DNA of 64,000 nucleotides. Source: Takakia lepidozioides. Lineage: Eukaryota > Streptophyta > Takakiopsida > Takakiales > Takakiaceae. Position 1 is the first letter of the stretch; each line of letters opens with the position of its first letter. The notes under the pieces are model-generated. The model had not been told where the DNA came from. It worked only from the letters and a program-made list of their open reading frames with translations, and ran no database searches. This document shows, piece by piece, positions 10,087 through 20,325 of this stretch. Made by a program: the position numbers and the translations under genes. The DNA is taken from positions 7,810,001-7,874,000 of the forward strand of contig CM060733.1 in assembly GCA_030704615.1 (NCBI GenBank), read 5' to 3'.

Positions 10087-11566
10087 TCAACGCTAATCTG
10101 ATTTCTAAACAGAGATCAAAATCCCAATTTATGTACATGTATGCTAGTACACCCCATGCTCTTTATCTCCTTTTCGAAGACATCAATTGGAGTCAAGTCA
10201 TAGCTAATTAACCGGCTGTCAGTGCGGGAGAGCATGGGCTATACCCTTCATCTGGCTTACGTTATTGATGCCAAACCAAGTGGGTCCTTAAAACAATCAT
10301 AGTCCCTGGCAAGCAAGAACCGGGAGAAATATCTGATCTTTGGTAAGAAGATGACAATCCTGTTCAGCATATTCTAAGGGCACTAGCTGGCCCTCACGTG
10401 AAGAGTGGGTATGTCACAATATACTAAAAACAAAGAGATATACACGAGAAAATATCCTTACACACGATATGGCATTCCACTTGGGATGTTCTATATGCGA
10501 GGATCACGGACCACCCTAGGGAAGCAACTTCCCAGTGGCTATGTTGCAGGAGTATAATGCTGAAGACCTGATGATATATCCAAGCAAAGTTGGTTGCGGC
10601 ATTTATTATATTATATTATATTTATTTAGTTAAGGAACAGGGGGTTATATCCCTGATATATTTATTATAAATTATTTGATGGGGAAAAAAATTAAAACCC
10701 CCTTACACCATGAGGTAGTTCGAGCCAGCCTCTCCTGCGGCATTGCTTTCACTGGGGTCGCAATCCTGCAACTTTATGTATTGTTTATACACTGTAAGAG
10801 ACAAAACCAACCCCGCTGAACATACATCGACCCAGTTATGTTGCAGCACCTATTCTGATCTCGAAGAATTTTGTGTGATGCCACAAGCGTGACATCAAAC
10901 CTGGACGTGCAAGCATTGCAAATATTAGAACACTGCACCTATCAATTCTTAACTTGGGGGGACGCACCAGCGATGTGGTCTGTGATAAGGGCAACACCCA
11001 CTAAATTACTTAGATTTCATTTCCGGTATAATGATCTGATAGTGATATATTAGAATATCACGTTGTGAAACTTTGATGCCGTTTAGCTTGCATCATGCGA
11101 GAGTTAAATTTTACCAAAGATCCTCTGTACCTAGTAGGTGCTTTGGCTAGTGAATAAAGATGTTCGAGCCAGTGCTATGAGAATCCAGGAGCCTTGCAAG
11201 CCCAAGTCTTCTCGGTAAAGTACGAGCAGGGCCTCTGAGAAGTAAGAGGAAGCTCTCCAGTTGATGAATCTGCAACCTAGAGCTTACACAGATAGTCACA
11301 GACTCTCCAAGTAGCGCTATTTATAGAGCTTTTTGAGTAAAAGCAAAAGTAAGGTAAATAGATAGCTTAAAAAGAGGTTGCTTTTGACCTAACCAAGAAG
11401 TATACAAGAGGCATGTGGTGCGTGCTTGAGAAACTGTATAGTCCAAGTCTTTCTGCGGGTAACGGGAATTACATTACAGAGCGTCGTGAAGCTTCTCACT
11501 GTCACAGCAGCACTCATTAGCTCTCATATTCTATCTGGCACTACCACTGATTCCCCTCATCGAACA
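10087..11566. other. Intergenic, no gene recognised; upstream region of the MCU gene
   Basis: No convincing ORF, RNA or repeat is seen. There is an AT-rich patch at about 10598-10690. The last few hundred bases before 11567 must contain the MCU promoter and 5' leader, but I see no decisive element. Confidence 0.5.
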
Positions 11567-12484
11567 ATGGCAGCAAGGACAATGGCTGCAAGGAGAGTTC
11601 TTTATGCTCTACGTTCAGCATCAGCAGCCACTGGGCGGCTTGAGCCATGGAAGTGCGATCCCGCTTTTGGGGTCGAAAGGTCGCTTGCTTCAAGATTGCA
11701 ACCTTTCAGGCTATTATATGCAAGCCCTATGGGGGCAGAAGTGGGAACAAGCACTACACAGTGGATCTCTAATTCAGGGAGCGGGAGTGGTCTGTGTGCC
11801 CCCAACACACAGATTACCAGCAAGCATGGACTGGAGGAAATAAGGACCTTGCTTGTGCATATACAGATGACAGAGCTGAAGAAGAAGCTGGCCTCATGCG
11901 AGCGCGATTGCATAAGCTACCCGGAGTTTCTTCAACTTTGTCAACAAGCTGGTGTGACATCATCTCCCGAAGATGCAGCCCAAGTCGCACGCTCACTTCA
12001 TCATGCAAGTGTGGTTCTCATATTCAGGAACAACGTCTACCTTCATCCTGAAAGAATAGCACAACTGGTAGAAAATGTGCTGCCTTCTTCTTCGAACGGA
12101 GACGTAGATAAGACGTGCACGGAAGAGTTCGATGGGATGCTCAAGGAAAAGGCTTTGATTGACTTACAGGCACACAAAGGAATGCGTCGCATCCTATGGT
12201 CAGGCATGGCGTTCCTGACACTGAAAACAGCTTTACTGTTCCGTCTCACATACTGGGACCTCTCATGGGACGTGATTGAACCGATTGCCTACTTTGTAAC
12301 AACATCTTACCTTGTGGCTGGCTACTCTTACTTCCTATACACATCAAAAGATCCTACTTACAAGGATCTTATGCACACAATTCTCCTCTCCAGACAGAGG
12401 AAGCTCTTCAAGTCAAAGAAATTCAACCTCAGCAGGTTCGAGGAACTGAAAAGGCAAAAGGACGTCCTTGAATGGAAAGGCTGA
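11567..12484 (+). CDS. MCU: Mitochondrial calcium uniporter pore protein (MCU), single exon
   Basis: This 305-residue protein matches the MCU family, the pore of the inner-membrane calcium uniporter. The N-terminal ~90 residues are Arg/Ala/Ser-rich and fit a mitochondrial presequence. A matrix domain follows (about 90-205), then two membrane segments (about 213-230 and 239-258) joined by the pore loop. The selectivity-filter motif is W234-D-V-I-E238-P, keeping the Asp and Glu of the canonical WDIME. A basic coiled-coil-like tail closes the protein. The frame is open upstream to 11426 (a TTG), but the first ATG is 11567 and starts a good presequence. There is no intron. A poly(A) signal lies 350 bases downstream. 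Family assignment is secure from the pore motif; the paralogue number is not decidable. Confidence 0.9.
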   Translation: MAARTMAARRVLYALRSASAATGRLEPWKCDPAFGVERSLASRLQPFRLLYASPMGAEVGTSTTQWISNSGSGSGLCAPNTQITSKHGLEEIRTLLVHIQMTELKKKLASCERDCISYPEFLQLCQQAGVTSSPEDAAQVARSLHHASVVLIFRNNVYLHPERIAQLVENVLPSSSNGDVDKTCTEEFDGMLKEKALIDLQAHKGMRRILWSGMAFLTLKTALLFRLTYWDLSWDVIEPIAYFVTTSYLVAGYSYFLYTSKDPTYKDLMHTILLSRQRKLFKSKKFNLSRFEELKRQKDVLEWKG

Positions 12485-12833
12485 AAAGGGTCGTCTGAGT
12501 ATCATCTGAGTGTGCAGTTTTCTCTCCTTTTCGGGTAACGCAGCAGAGGCAAGGACAGTTGGTAAGAGTCACAGAGAATACATGGTGCTCTTCAAGAGGT
12601 CTAGCTACTGTGGCAGTGTGAACTGTCAGTACTCCACTCTGGGCTGCAAAGCTCAAACTGCATCATGCCAGATCTTGTGTTGGGGATCACTGAAGGCTTA
12701 TCTCTGGGAGACCTTCAGGCTGAATTGCACCCACTTTTTTGTAGTATTTGACGAGCTCCAGGATTTGTAGTTCACTTTACAATTGACTTCGTCTGCACAG
12801 ACTTCAAAACATAATGTTATCATTGAAATGCAT

Positions 12834-12839
12834 AATAAA
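12834..12839 (+). terminator. AATAAA polyadenylation signal, probable MCU 3' end
   Basis: A canonical AATAAA hexamer lies downstream of the MCU stop and just before the tRNA gene. It is the only perfect one in this gap. Use as the MCU poly(A) signal is inferred from position. Confidence 0.4.
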
Positions 12840-12842
12840 ACG

Positions 12843-12915
12843 GCCGCCCTAGCTCAGTTGGTACAGCGCAAAGCTCTTAACCTTGTGGTCGGGGGTTCGA
12901 ACCCCCCGGGCGGCG
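12843..12915 (+). tRNA. tRNA-Lys (CTT), with two stem mismatches
   Basis: The 73-base sequence folds as a cloverleaf. The acceptor stem is GCCGCCC/GGGCGGC (7 pairs), the T arm is GGGGG-TTCGAAC-CCCCC, and the anticodon loop is CTCTTAA with anticodon CTT. Box A (TAGCTCAGTTGG) and box B (GGTTCGAAC) are intact. The D stem GCTC/CAGC has one C-C mismatch and the anticodon stem CAAAG/CCTTG one A-C mismatch, relative to the usual plant Lys-CTT stems. There is no intron and no encoded CCA. It could be a functional divergent copy or a young pseudogene. Confidence 0.8.
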
Positions 12916-12919
12916 GTGT

Positions 12920-13562
12920 TATACCATAGCCAACTGTGCTTTTCCGTAATTTTAGAGTTGGCCACTCTCAAACGCAACCATGTTGTCTCCCCCAAGTTTT
13001 TGTTTAAAGAGAGATTCTGCGATGAGCGTTTTGGAGATGTGAAGGCACTCGCATGCTATGGCCTGCTTTGGAATTCACAGATGGTCTTTACTTAGAAGTA
13101 TTGAATGTAGTTTCTTTTGTCTGCAACAGATCGCTGTGTATAGCTAGATTTACTCGTCTCCTCCAAGTTTGTTTGAAAGAGTGATTTTGCGATGACAATT
13201 TTGGAGATGTGAAGGCACTCGCATCCCGGCCTCTTTTCACTACCATAGCCAACTATACTTTTCCGTAATTTTAGAGTTGGCCACTCTCAAACGCAACCAT
13301 GTTGTCTCCTCCAAGTTTTTGCTTAAAGAGTGATTCTGCGATGAGCGTTTTGGAGATGTGAAGGCACTCGCATGCTATGGTCTGCTTTGGAATTCACAGA
13401 TGGTCTTTACTTAGAAGTATTGAATGTAGTTTCTTTTGTCTGCAACAGATCGCTGTGTATAGCTAGATTTACTCGTCTCCTCCAAGTTTGTTTGAAAGAG
13501 TGATTTTGCGATGACAATTTTGGAGTTGTGAAGGCACTCGCATCCCGGCCTCTTTTGGAGTT
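12920..13562. repeat. Direct duplication of about 319 bp
   Basis: Two nearly identical copies, roughly 12920-13240 and 13240-13562, start with the CATAGCCAACT.. segment and contain TTTTCCGTAATTTTAGAGTT, ATGGTCTTTACTTAGAAGTA and CAGATCGCTGTGTATAGCTA. Spacing of matching words (13081 and 13400) gives a 319-base period. No coding potential beyond repeat-generated short frames. Confidence 0.9.
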
Positions 13563-14510
13563 CACAAAAGTGATGCTCTTTACTTAGACATATACTGAAT
13601 GTAGTTTCTTTTGTCAGCAGCAGATCGCTATGTCCAAAATAGCTAGATTTACTCGTCTCCTCCAAGTTTGTTTGAAAGTGTAATTTTGCGATGACAATTT
13701 TGGAGATGTGAAGGCACTCACATCCGGGCCTCTTTTGGAGTTCACAGTGATGGTCTTTACTTAGATATATACTGAATGTAGTTTCTTTTGTCTGCAACAG
13801 ATCGCTGTGTCCACAATAGCTAGATTTACTCTTTCTCCCAAATGCTGCAAGCTTTCAAGGTCTCTTTACAACTTGCTTCAGGTAGTTGCTAATATACGAT
13901 GGGTTGTGAAAAACAAGGACACTACCTGTGGGCTCCTCCACTTTACTTAGATATCTACTGAATGTAGTTTCTTTTGTCAGCAACAGATCGCTGTGTCCAC
14001 AACAGCTAGATTTACTCTTTCTCCGAAATGCTGCAAGCTTTCAAGGTCTCTTTACAACTTGCTTCAGGCACTAGCTAATACACGACAGGTTGTGAAAAAC
14101 AAGGAGACTACCTGTGGGCTCCTCCACTTTACTTAGATATATACTGAATGTAGTTTCTTTTGTCAGCAACAGATCGCTGTGTCCACAATAGCTAGATTTA
14201 CTCTTTCTCCCTAGTGCTGCAAGCTTTCAAGGTCTCTTTACAACTTGCTTCAGGTACTTGCTAATACACGATAGGTTGTGAAAAACAAGGAGACTACCTG
14301 TGGGCTCCTCCACTTTACTTAGATATATACTGAATGTAGTTTCTTTTGTCAGCAACAGATCACTTTGTCCATAGCAGCTAGATTTACTTTCTCCCAAGTG
14401 CTGCAAGCTTTCAAGGTCTCTTTACAACTTGCTTCAGGTACTTGCTGATATACGATAGGTTGTGAAAAACAAGGAGACTACCTGTGGGCTCCTCCACTGG
14501 CAAGCTTTCT
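13562..14510. repeat. Tandem repeats of about 177 and 186 bp sharing a core with the 319-bp duplication
   Basis: From 13562 the period shortens to about 177 bases (ATGCTCTTTA at 13573, ATGGTCTTTA at 13750). From about 13840 to 14510 a second unit takes over, with ACTACCTGTGGGCTCCTCCA at 13921, 14107, 14293 and 14477, i.e. periods 186, 186 and 184. All units share the core TGAATGTAGTTTCTTTTGTC-x-GCAACAGATCGCTGTG. The repeats look like stepwise local amplification of one ancestral sequence. Confidence 0.9.
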
Positions 14511-14786
14511 TCGTTCTTCCTCTCCCAGGATTAAGAATAGCAAACACAACAAAATCTACAGATCGTTCCTACCATTTCCTGCCTGAATTCTCCCATCTAG
14601 ATCCACCTACAGGTGCCGGTAAGTGTGAAGAGATTGATGACAGCACTTCAGGGTCATCGCAGTAGCAAACTGGGTTTGCTACATCAAGCGAGCACATGCC
14701 CTGTAGTCTCCATGCTCACCCCTTTCCACAAGGAGGTCCACTTGTTTGTTTCTTCGTCTCTTCCACAAATATTGACCAGTGACAAG

Positions 14787-16834
14787 TTATAAGGGTACCC
14801 CAAATTCTTTGCTGTTGGGGGTGGGGTGCACAGGCCCAAATCGTCGGAAGAGCTGGAAGGCAGAAATGGCACCCGAGCACCCAACTACCCCAACAGCCAC
14901 CAAGCTGAGTGTGACTGAGGCCCCCACTTGATTACAGTACTTCCCGTAGTTGGAGCAATGCTCATTCCAGCCTACGCTGTTTATACCAGTTTTGGCAATG
15001 TTCCCAACCTCGGCACACGCTCCTACACTTGCGAGAAGCACATATGCGAACACCTGCAGCATGATGAAATGTTCAGTCCACAGGGTCATGTCCGTGACAA
15101 CAGCAGATCTAGGCAACCAGCTACACGCTACTCTCATGTTCCCATTCTTGACAATTAGATCCCTGCTCACAACTTAGCTGAGAAGGAGAAGGACACAGAG
15201 TTTGAAAACCCCCAGGAGTGAGGCAGGCGAGCAAACCAAAAGCGAGATTGCCTTCGAACTCAAAGAAAATCGTCAACGTCCGGAATTGTCCCTACTCGGC
15301 GTGCCATGCTAGAGGCGCTCATCTAGTGGGGGGTCAATCATGCCAACAAAGGCTATGTTATCTACAGCCTTTATCGATGTTTTTAGCTATAACCTGGGCT
15401 ACAAAGCATAACGCTAGCCAGCCATTGTTGACAACAGAGGCCCGCCTTCGAATTGAGCCAGCTATCCTCATGAGTCAGACTGGCTGGCGTACCTGATCAA
15501 AGAGGAACATGCACCACGCTGCTGGCAAGGTCATCTCCTCACCCAAACGACTGAGAAGGCTGCACAGGGCGACGGTGGCTAGTACCAACGTGTATCCAGC
15601 GACAATGCCGTTGATATAGACATGGTATCTGCATGGCCTCCACAGTCCATCATTGTGAAAAAAAGGAGAAGCGAACAGATGAATCGGCATCACCAAGCGA
15701 CGGCCAGAGCTAGCAAGACCATTAGGACATACGACATAATGTTACTGCATATTGTTACGGCATCTCTCATACATCAAGCTGCACGAGTGTTTTACGCAAG
15801 TAGGAACTCAATAGTACTTCCTAGGAACAGGTCCGATGAACGAAAGTCTGATGAAACGAAATGGGCCTTGTAGTCGACGCAGGAAGAAGTTTTCTGAGCA
15901 GCCTTCTCGGTTAGAGAAGGCGCTGACATGTTGCCATGCTTCATTCAGGACTCATCTGGCAAACCAAAAAATAGTGCCATTTTGCGGGGCACGAATGACG
16001 TGACAGGACGCTTATGCTGCTTTACCAAGTCACTTGCGTTTAGAATGTTCTCAAACAGCCGTCAGGAAGAGAAATTATTTACACCATTCCAAAATTTTGT
16101 ACAAGCACCAGCAATGCTGGATGCCATATTTGTTCAAGTGGATTGGAATGCTTGTTTGGAGCCATGAACCGGCTTTAAACATCGGTCAGTGGGGAAAGTT
16201 AAACAACAGAAGAGGTAGAAATGTTGTCTTCGATGTGCAGCAGACTTCGGCTACAAGGAAGTTTAGAACTTTAGGACAGAGGAAGCACACTACCGCTTGG
16301 TCACTGAATCCTGCCTGAGCGTGCATACATGTGTCTGTAGAGAAGATAGGGTGGTGGACACACTGGCGTGTAGTTATAGGATATAACTGGATAACTGCAT
16401 ACCAACCGAAAATGGTAGCCGGGAGGTGCACAGGGCCACATCCCTTGACATTGCCGAAGACGCACACCTACATATTGATCATCATCCTTCACAGCATTCC
16501 CACAAACTGTTCAAAGGGGCAAAGGAGAGAGAGAGACTATTTCTCACATGAAGGCTTTGATGTCTGTGTACTTAGACTCGTGGACAATTTTGATGTCCTG
16601 TCCCAGGGAAGGCAGATAGAGCGTTGTCGATGAAACCTCCTTAGCTGTCGCCATCGATATCGCAGCAGCTATAGTCAATCCAAGAGCTAATATCCGCAAC
16701 AAGACAGCAGCCACCTTCACATTCCTCTCCTTGCTCAGGCATGTGGTACTATGGGTGATGGGGATGTTGCCCGGGCTCGGGGTATTGTAGGCTAGTGCCC
16801 TCTCCATGTTATCCGACTTGTCTCCAACACCCAT
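14787..16834 (-). CDS. CASP-like membrane protein (CASPL), three exons
   Basis: Exons 16834-16548, 15628-15493 and 15053-14787 join in phase with GT/AG borders to give 229 residues. CASP-like proteins are four-span MARVEL-related plasma-membrane proteins; the CASP members build the Casparian-strip membrane scaffold. Membrane segments fall at about 38-58, 98-120, 142-161 and 185-209. The Arg in TM1 (VLLRILAL) and the FDQ before TM3 are present, and the second extracellular loop reads GINSVGW, a form typical of CASPL2-like members. The start is the ATG opening MGVGDKS; an alternative Met occurs ten residues later. Introns are 919 and 439 bases. Subfamily is a judgement from memory of motifs. 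Confidence 0.85.
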
Positions 16835-18024
16835 TCCTGGAGTCTGATGGGGACTATGTCAAGACTACAGAGAGCTTCCCACAACGCGGACCCCTGCCTA
16901 ACAATCCTCCTCTAAGCCGAGATCTGGGGAGAACTTGTATTCAAAGCGTCGGGCCTCAGAACACACACTACTGCGGCTTCGACTGGAAGAAAGTGGCAGC
17001 CTTCTGGCCGTTGGGTAGAAACATATTACCTTGGCAGACGAGGCCAGGGTGGGAGAAGCTAATAAATGTCCGCAAGCCTATGTTGGGACCTGTGATTGGC
17101 TCTTTGGTTTTTAGCAAGGGATCCCTTAAATGGAGATTCCATGGATGGTGTATGATCAAAAAGCAAATATGTATAGTACACAGATGTAGCTGGAGTCCTT
17201 TGCCAGTAACGGAACGGCATTGTGGACCTGTAGGCTACCATTCAATTTGGTGGCCAGTCACAAGCATGGTGTGCAGTGTTTGCCACTTCCTATGTACATA
17301 TTATGGACCTGAAATTGGGTTAGGTAGGAATCCATCAATCTTCCATCCATAATTGTGGGTATCCTTCAGGACAGTCCATCTAGCAATGTGCAGACGTACA
17401 GACATCTCATGATCACAATTGTGCAACCTGGACTCTTGAGTCACTCTATCTCACAAAAAACTCGCGAAGACCATCAACCGAGCGTTTAGTGGGTCGGTGA
17501 GTGATGTCTGTCCTCAAGCTTCTGCCATCTCATGCAATGAGATATGATGACCTTCATTCAATGCTCTTAATGCTTCTATGATTGAAACCCATAACTCACA
17601 TAAAAACAATGTTGAAACAAGGAACCCAAGTAACTCGAGTCCATGAAAGCTTGCACTCCCAGTACTAATAATAACTCTACATCTGACCAGTTTCTAAAAA
17701 TCTCGCGGCTGCTGTGAATCCCAAGCTTGAAGTAGCTGATCAGCAGGAGTGAGCTGTCTGGTGCTGTAATGAGGTTAGTTGGAAAGGGATACTTTTACTG
17801 CAATGGCGCTTGGCAGCCTCCATAACTGCAATATTTATCGGCGTGTCAGCTCTTTCAAATGCCAGGTGCACGAGGATGGAATATCCGTTCGCTTCTGTCC
17901 TACCGAACTGACTCCATGTTTACTTTCTGTATCTCTGTTTTTCCATGCAGTGTAGTAGGAGGGAGTTTCGCAGGGGCTGACCAAATGGGGTCCATTTCAG
18001 GGTTTGGGGTTTAGCTACGCAGCG
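16835..18024. other. Intergenic between the CASP-like and uL18-like genes
   Basis: No recognisable gene; the open frame at 16795-17352 (+) has no domain-like composition and overlaps the CASP-like first exon in antisense. The last 30 bases before 18025 contain GGGTTTGGGGTTTAG, close to a telomere-type repeat. This is the promoter side of both flanking genes (CASP-like on minus, uL18-like on plus). Confidence 0.5.
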
Positions 18025-18624
18025 ATGGCGGGCTTGAGGGCAGCTGCACCCGGGCTGGCTATGGCGCCGCAGTGGGCGCTTGCTCCTCCCAAGTACCCAG
18101 CCAGTTCGAAGCAAAGCGCGGGCACGCAGCTGGGTTTCTCATCACGACCCAAGACCCTCTCCCTCTCCTGGTCCGCATCTTTTAGTTCAGGGCAACTGTA
18201 CTCTGTGGCAGCTCCAATAATCAGATGCAGGACTCCAGTGGTGGTACAAGCGGCCTGGACACGAAGATCCAAGGGGCAGCCAGCGAAGAATAAGAAGTCG
18301 TGGAAACAACGGACAGAAAAGTTCTTCAAACCTTTCATGCTGAATGTGTTTATCAGCTCCAAGTATGTACATGCTAAGATTATGCATCGGGTGACTAGTA
18401 GAGTGGTCTCTGTTGCAACCACTAATGCCAGAGATCTTAGGCTTTCGTTACACGCTTTGAATGATATGAATGCTTGCAAGGTTATAGGGAGGCTTATCGC
18501 TGAGCGGGCCATTGAGGCAGATGTATATGCAGTGGCCTTCGAGCTTCGCAAGGGTGAGAAATTAGAAGGCAAACTGGCTGCTGTCATTGATGCTGCCGTT
18601 GAGCATGGTCTTTCTTTGGTCTAG
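18025..18624 (+). CDS. Organellar ribosomal protein uL18 (L18p/L5e)-like, single exon
   Basis: The 199-residue product has an N-terminal Ala/Ser/Pro-rich region (about 1-75) suited to a plastid or mitochondrial transit peptide, a basic linker, then an L18p/L5e-type domain at about 95-199. Landmarks are FISSKYVHAKIMH, the Asn-Ala-Arg-Asp (NARD) turn, CKVIGRLIAERA and the terminal AAVIDAAVEHGLS helix-strand. uL18 family proteins bind 5S rRNA in the large subunit; this divergent plant branch is annotated only as L18p/L5e family, so the exact role is uncertain. The frame is open to 18004, but that codon is TTG; the first ATG is 18025. A C/T-rich microsatellite follows the stop directly. Confidence 0.8.
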   Translation: MAGLRAAAPGLAMAPQWALAPPKYPASSKQSAGTQLGFSSRPKTLSLSWSASFSSGQLYSVAAPIIRCRTPVVVQAAWTRRSKGQPAKNKKSWKQRTEKFFKPFMLNVFISSKYVHAKIMHRVTSRVVSVATTNARDLRLSLHALNDMNACKVIGRLIAERAIEADVYAVAFELRKGEKLEGKLAAVIDAAVEHGLSLV

Positions 18625-18633
18625 TCTGTCTGT

Positions 18634-18665
18634 CTCTCTTTCTCTGTTTCTCTCTCTCTCTGTGC
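18634..18665. repeat. CT-type microsatellite
   Basis: A run of TCTCTCTTTCTCTGTTTCTC-like sequence follows the uL18-like stop codon. Short and imperfect. Confidence 0.7.
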
Positions 18666-20325
18666 AGAATCCATTGGCATCTATGTGTCACCAGCGGTAT
18701 ACAACGTGGTTGGCAGTCAATTTCGACGAATAACAGTTTCCTGTATGCGAAATGAAAGTGGAAACTGCTGTATGAAATTAGTGGCTATGGACTCTGAGTC
18801 TCACTTGAGTGGCTTTCGAAGCTTTTCTTCCTCCCCAAATGGTCTCCTGTTAGCAGTGGGAGCGCCAAGGAAGTTCTCAATACCCTTGTGGACTGTACCC
18901 TATTAGAGTTCTCTGAGGCGAAGTAATTTCTTAGGTACTGTCCTGAGGTTATGTTGTAGGCTTGAATGGAGTCTAGGTAGCTGCAGATGTATACTGTAAC
19001 CTAATAATTCCAGGAGTGTTGAAGCCAGTTTTGGCAAGACTATAGTCTCTTACTGAGATTCCATCAAATCTGAGCCAAAATTGTTTGGTATATTGGGGCC
19101 TCTAATTCAATTCAGGCTGTAATCACAAATCCCACTTGTATAATAGAAGGTCAGGGTAGAGAACTATCCTTCTGCCAACCACAATGCTCTGTTGATGAAG
19201 GGATTTGTCCGCGAAGGAGGCTTTTTCGAAGCAGCATGAAGTGGAGAGAGAGAGAGTTGACAGCAGGATATTAATGCTTCTATAGCAGGCTGAGGGACCC
19301 AGAATGAGGTATGGAAACCCAACCCTAAATTGCCTTAGAGTGCACATCAGATCCCGAAGGCAGACCTTTTTCATGCATACCAGCAAGATCTATGCTTGAA
19401 ACAAGGGTAGGGCGAATTGGAAATGCATGGAAAGCATGGAAAGTGTAGATCATTATATTCTCATTGTCGTAAACAATTGTGGTGAGGCACTGATGGGAAT
19501 GAGGTGTGAGGACCAATCAGAGACGGAGGTTTCGTTGATCTAAACAGTTTTGTCCAGATGCATCATGGGCTAGGAACTTCCTTGAAAGTGAAAAGGACTT
19601 GTACTCTAGCATTTGCATATATGTTGGCGGCATTCAAATCCTCAACACCCAAAACAGTACTCACTAGAAGAGAGCAGAGAGAGAGAGATGGGCTTTGTGC
19701 AGTATTAGTAAAATAGCAATGGAAGGGAAAAGAGAGAACAGAGAAAAGGTGTCCAGGTACTCGTGTGAGAGACTTGCCAGATGCAGGAAGAGAGTCATCA
19801 GGTGGGATGCGACTGTGTGATGTTGGCACACGCCCAAAGATTTTAGTTAAACCACCCGACCACCTCAGAATGCCCTGAGTTTGAGGATGATGATGTCACC
19901 ATTTGGTGTTCCTCATTTGGGAGAGCTAAATAAGAAATTTTATCTTGGTTGTGCTCCGAATATGAGGGTGGGTTTATTTGGTCTCACCCAAATGAAAGGT
20001 CTTAAACGCGATGTACAAAAGACCAGGCTCTTATTCCATATACTTGTAAATTTATCACATTTTCGATTTGGTATGGTTGAAATTTGAAATCATAATCCAA
20101 TCAGGGTGCAATTGGTGCACTTATCTATGCCGATACTAAAAGACATTTTGGAATTCGAATGTTTGTATTCCTTTAAACCAGGTGCTGGAATTGTGTGGTG
20201 GGGTTTCAACTTCCCACCTTCAATACTGCAAGCACATGGGAACCTCTTCTGTCTCATCTGTAGTGTTGGCAAGATGTAATGTTCAAGCAAGATGTAAAAG
20301 TAAGCCCTTTTATTGAATCAATTGT
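18666..20325. other. Intergenic, no gene recognised
   Basis: Between the uL18-like gene (+) and the 3' end of the SEC12-like gene (-). Short open frames here show no domain or codon-bias support. Small GA-rich runs occur at about 19244-19256 and 19676-19688. Confidence 0.5.

Noticed and set aside
11426-11566. Upstream extension of the MCU frame
   Set aside because: The first codon of that frame is TTG; the first ATG is 11567 and begins a proper presequence.
13411-13797. 128-codon minus-strand ORF with two internal repeats
   Set aside because: It is the translation of the 177-bp tandem repeat; the repeat period is a multiple of three, so frames stay open by chance.
18015-18587. 190-codon minus-strand ORF opposite the uL18-like gene
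   Set aside because: Antisense shadow of a recognised gene, no domain of its own.
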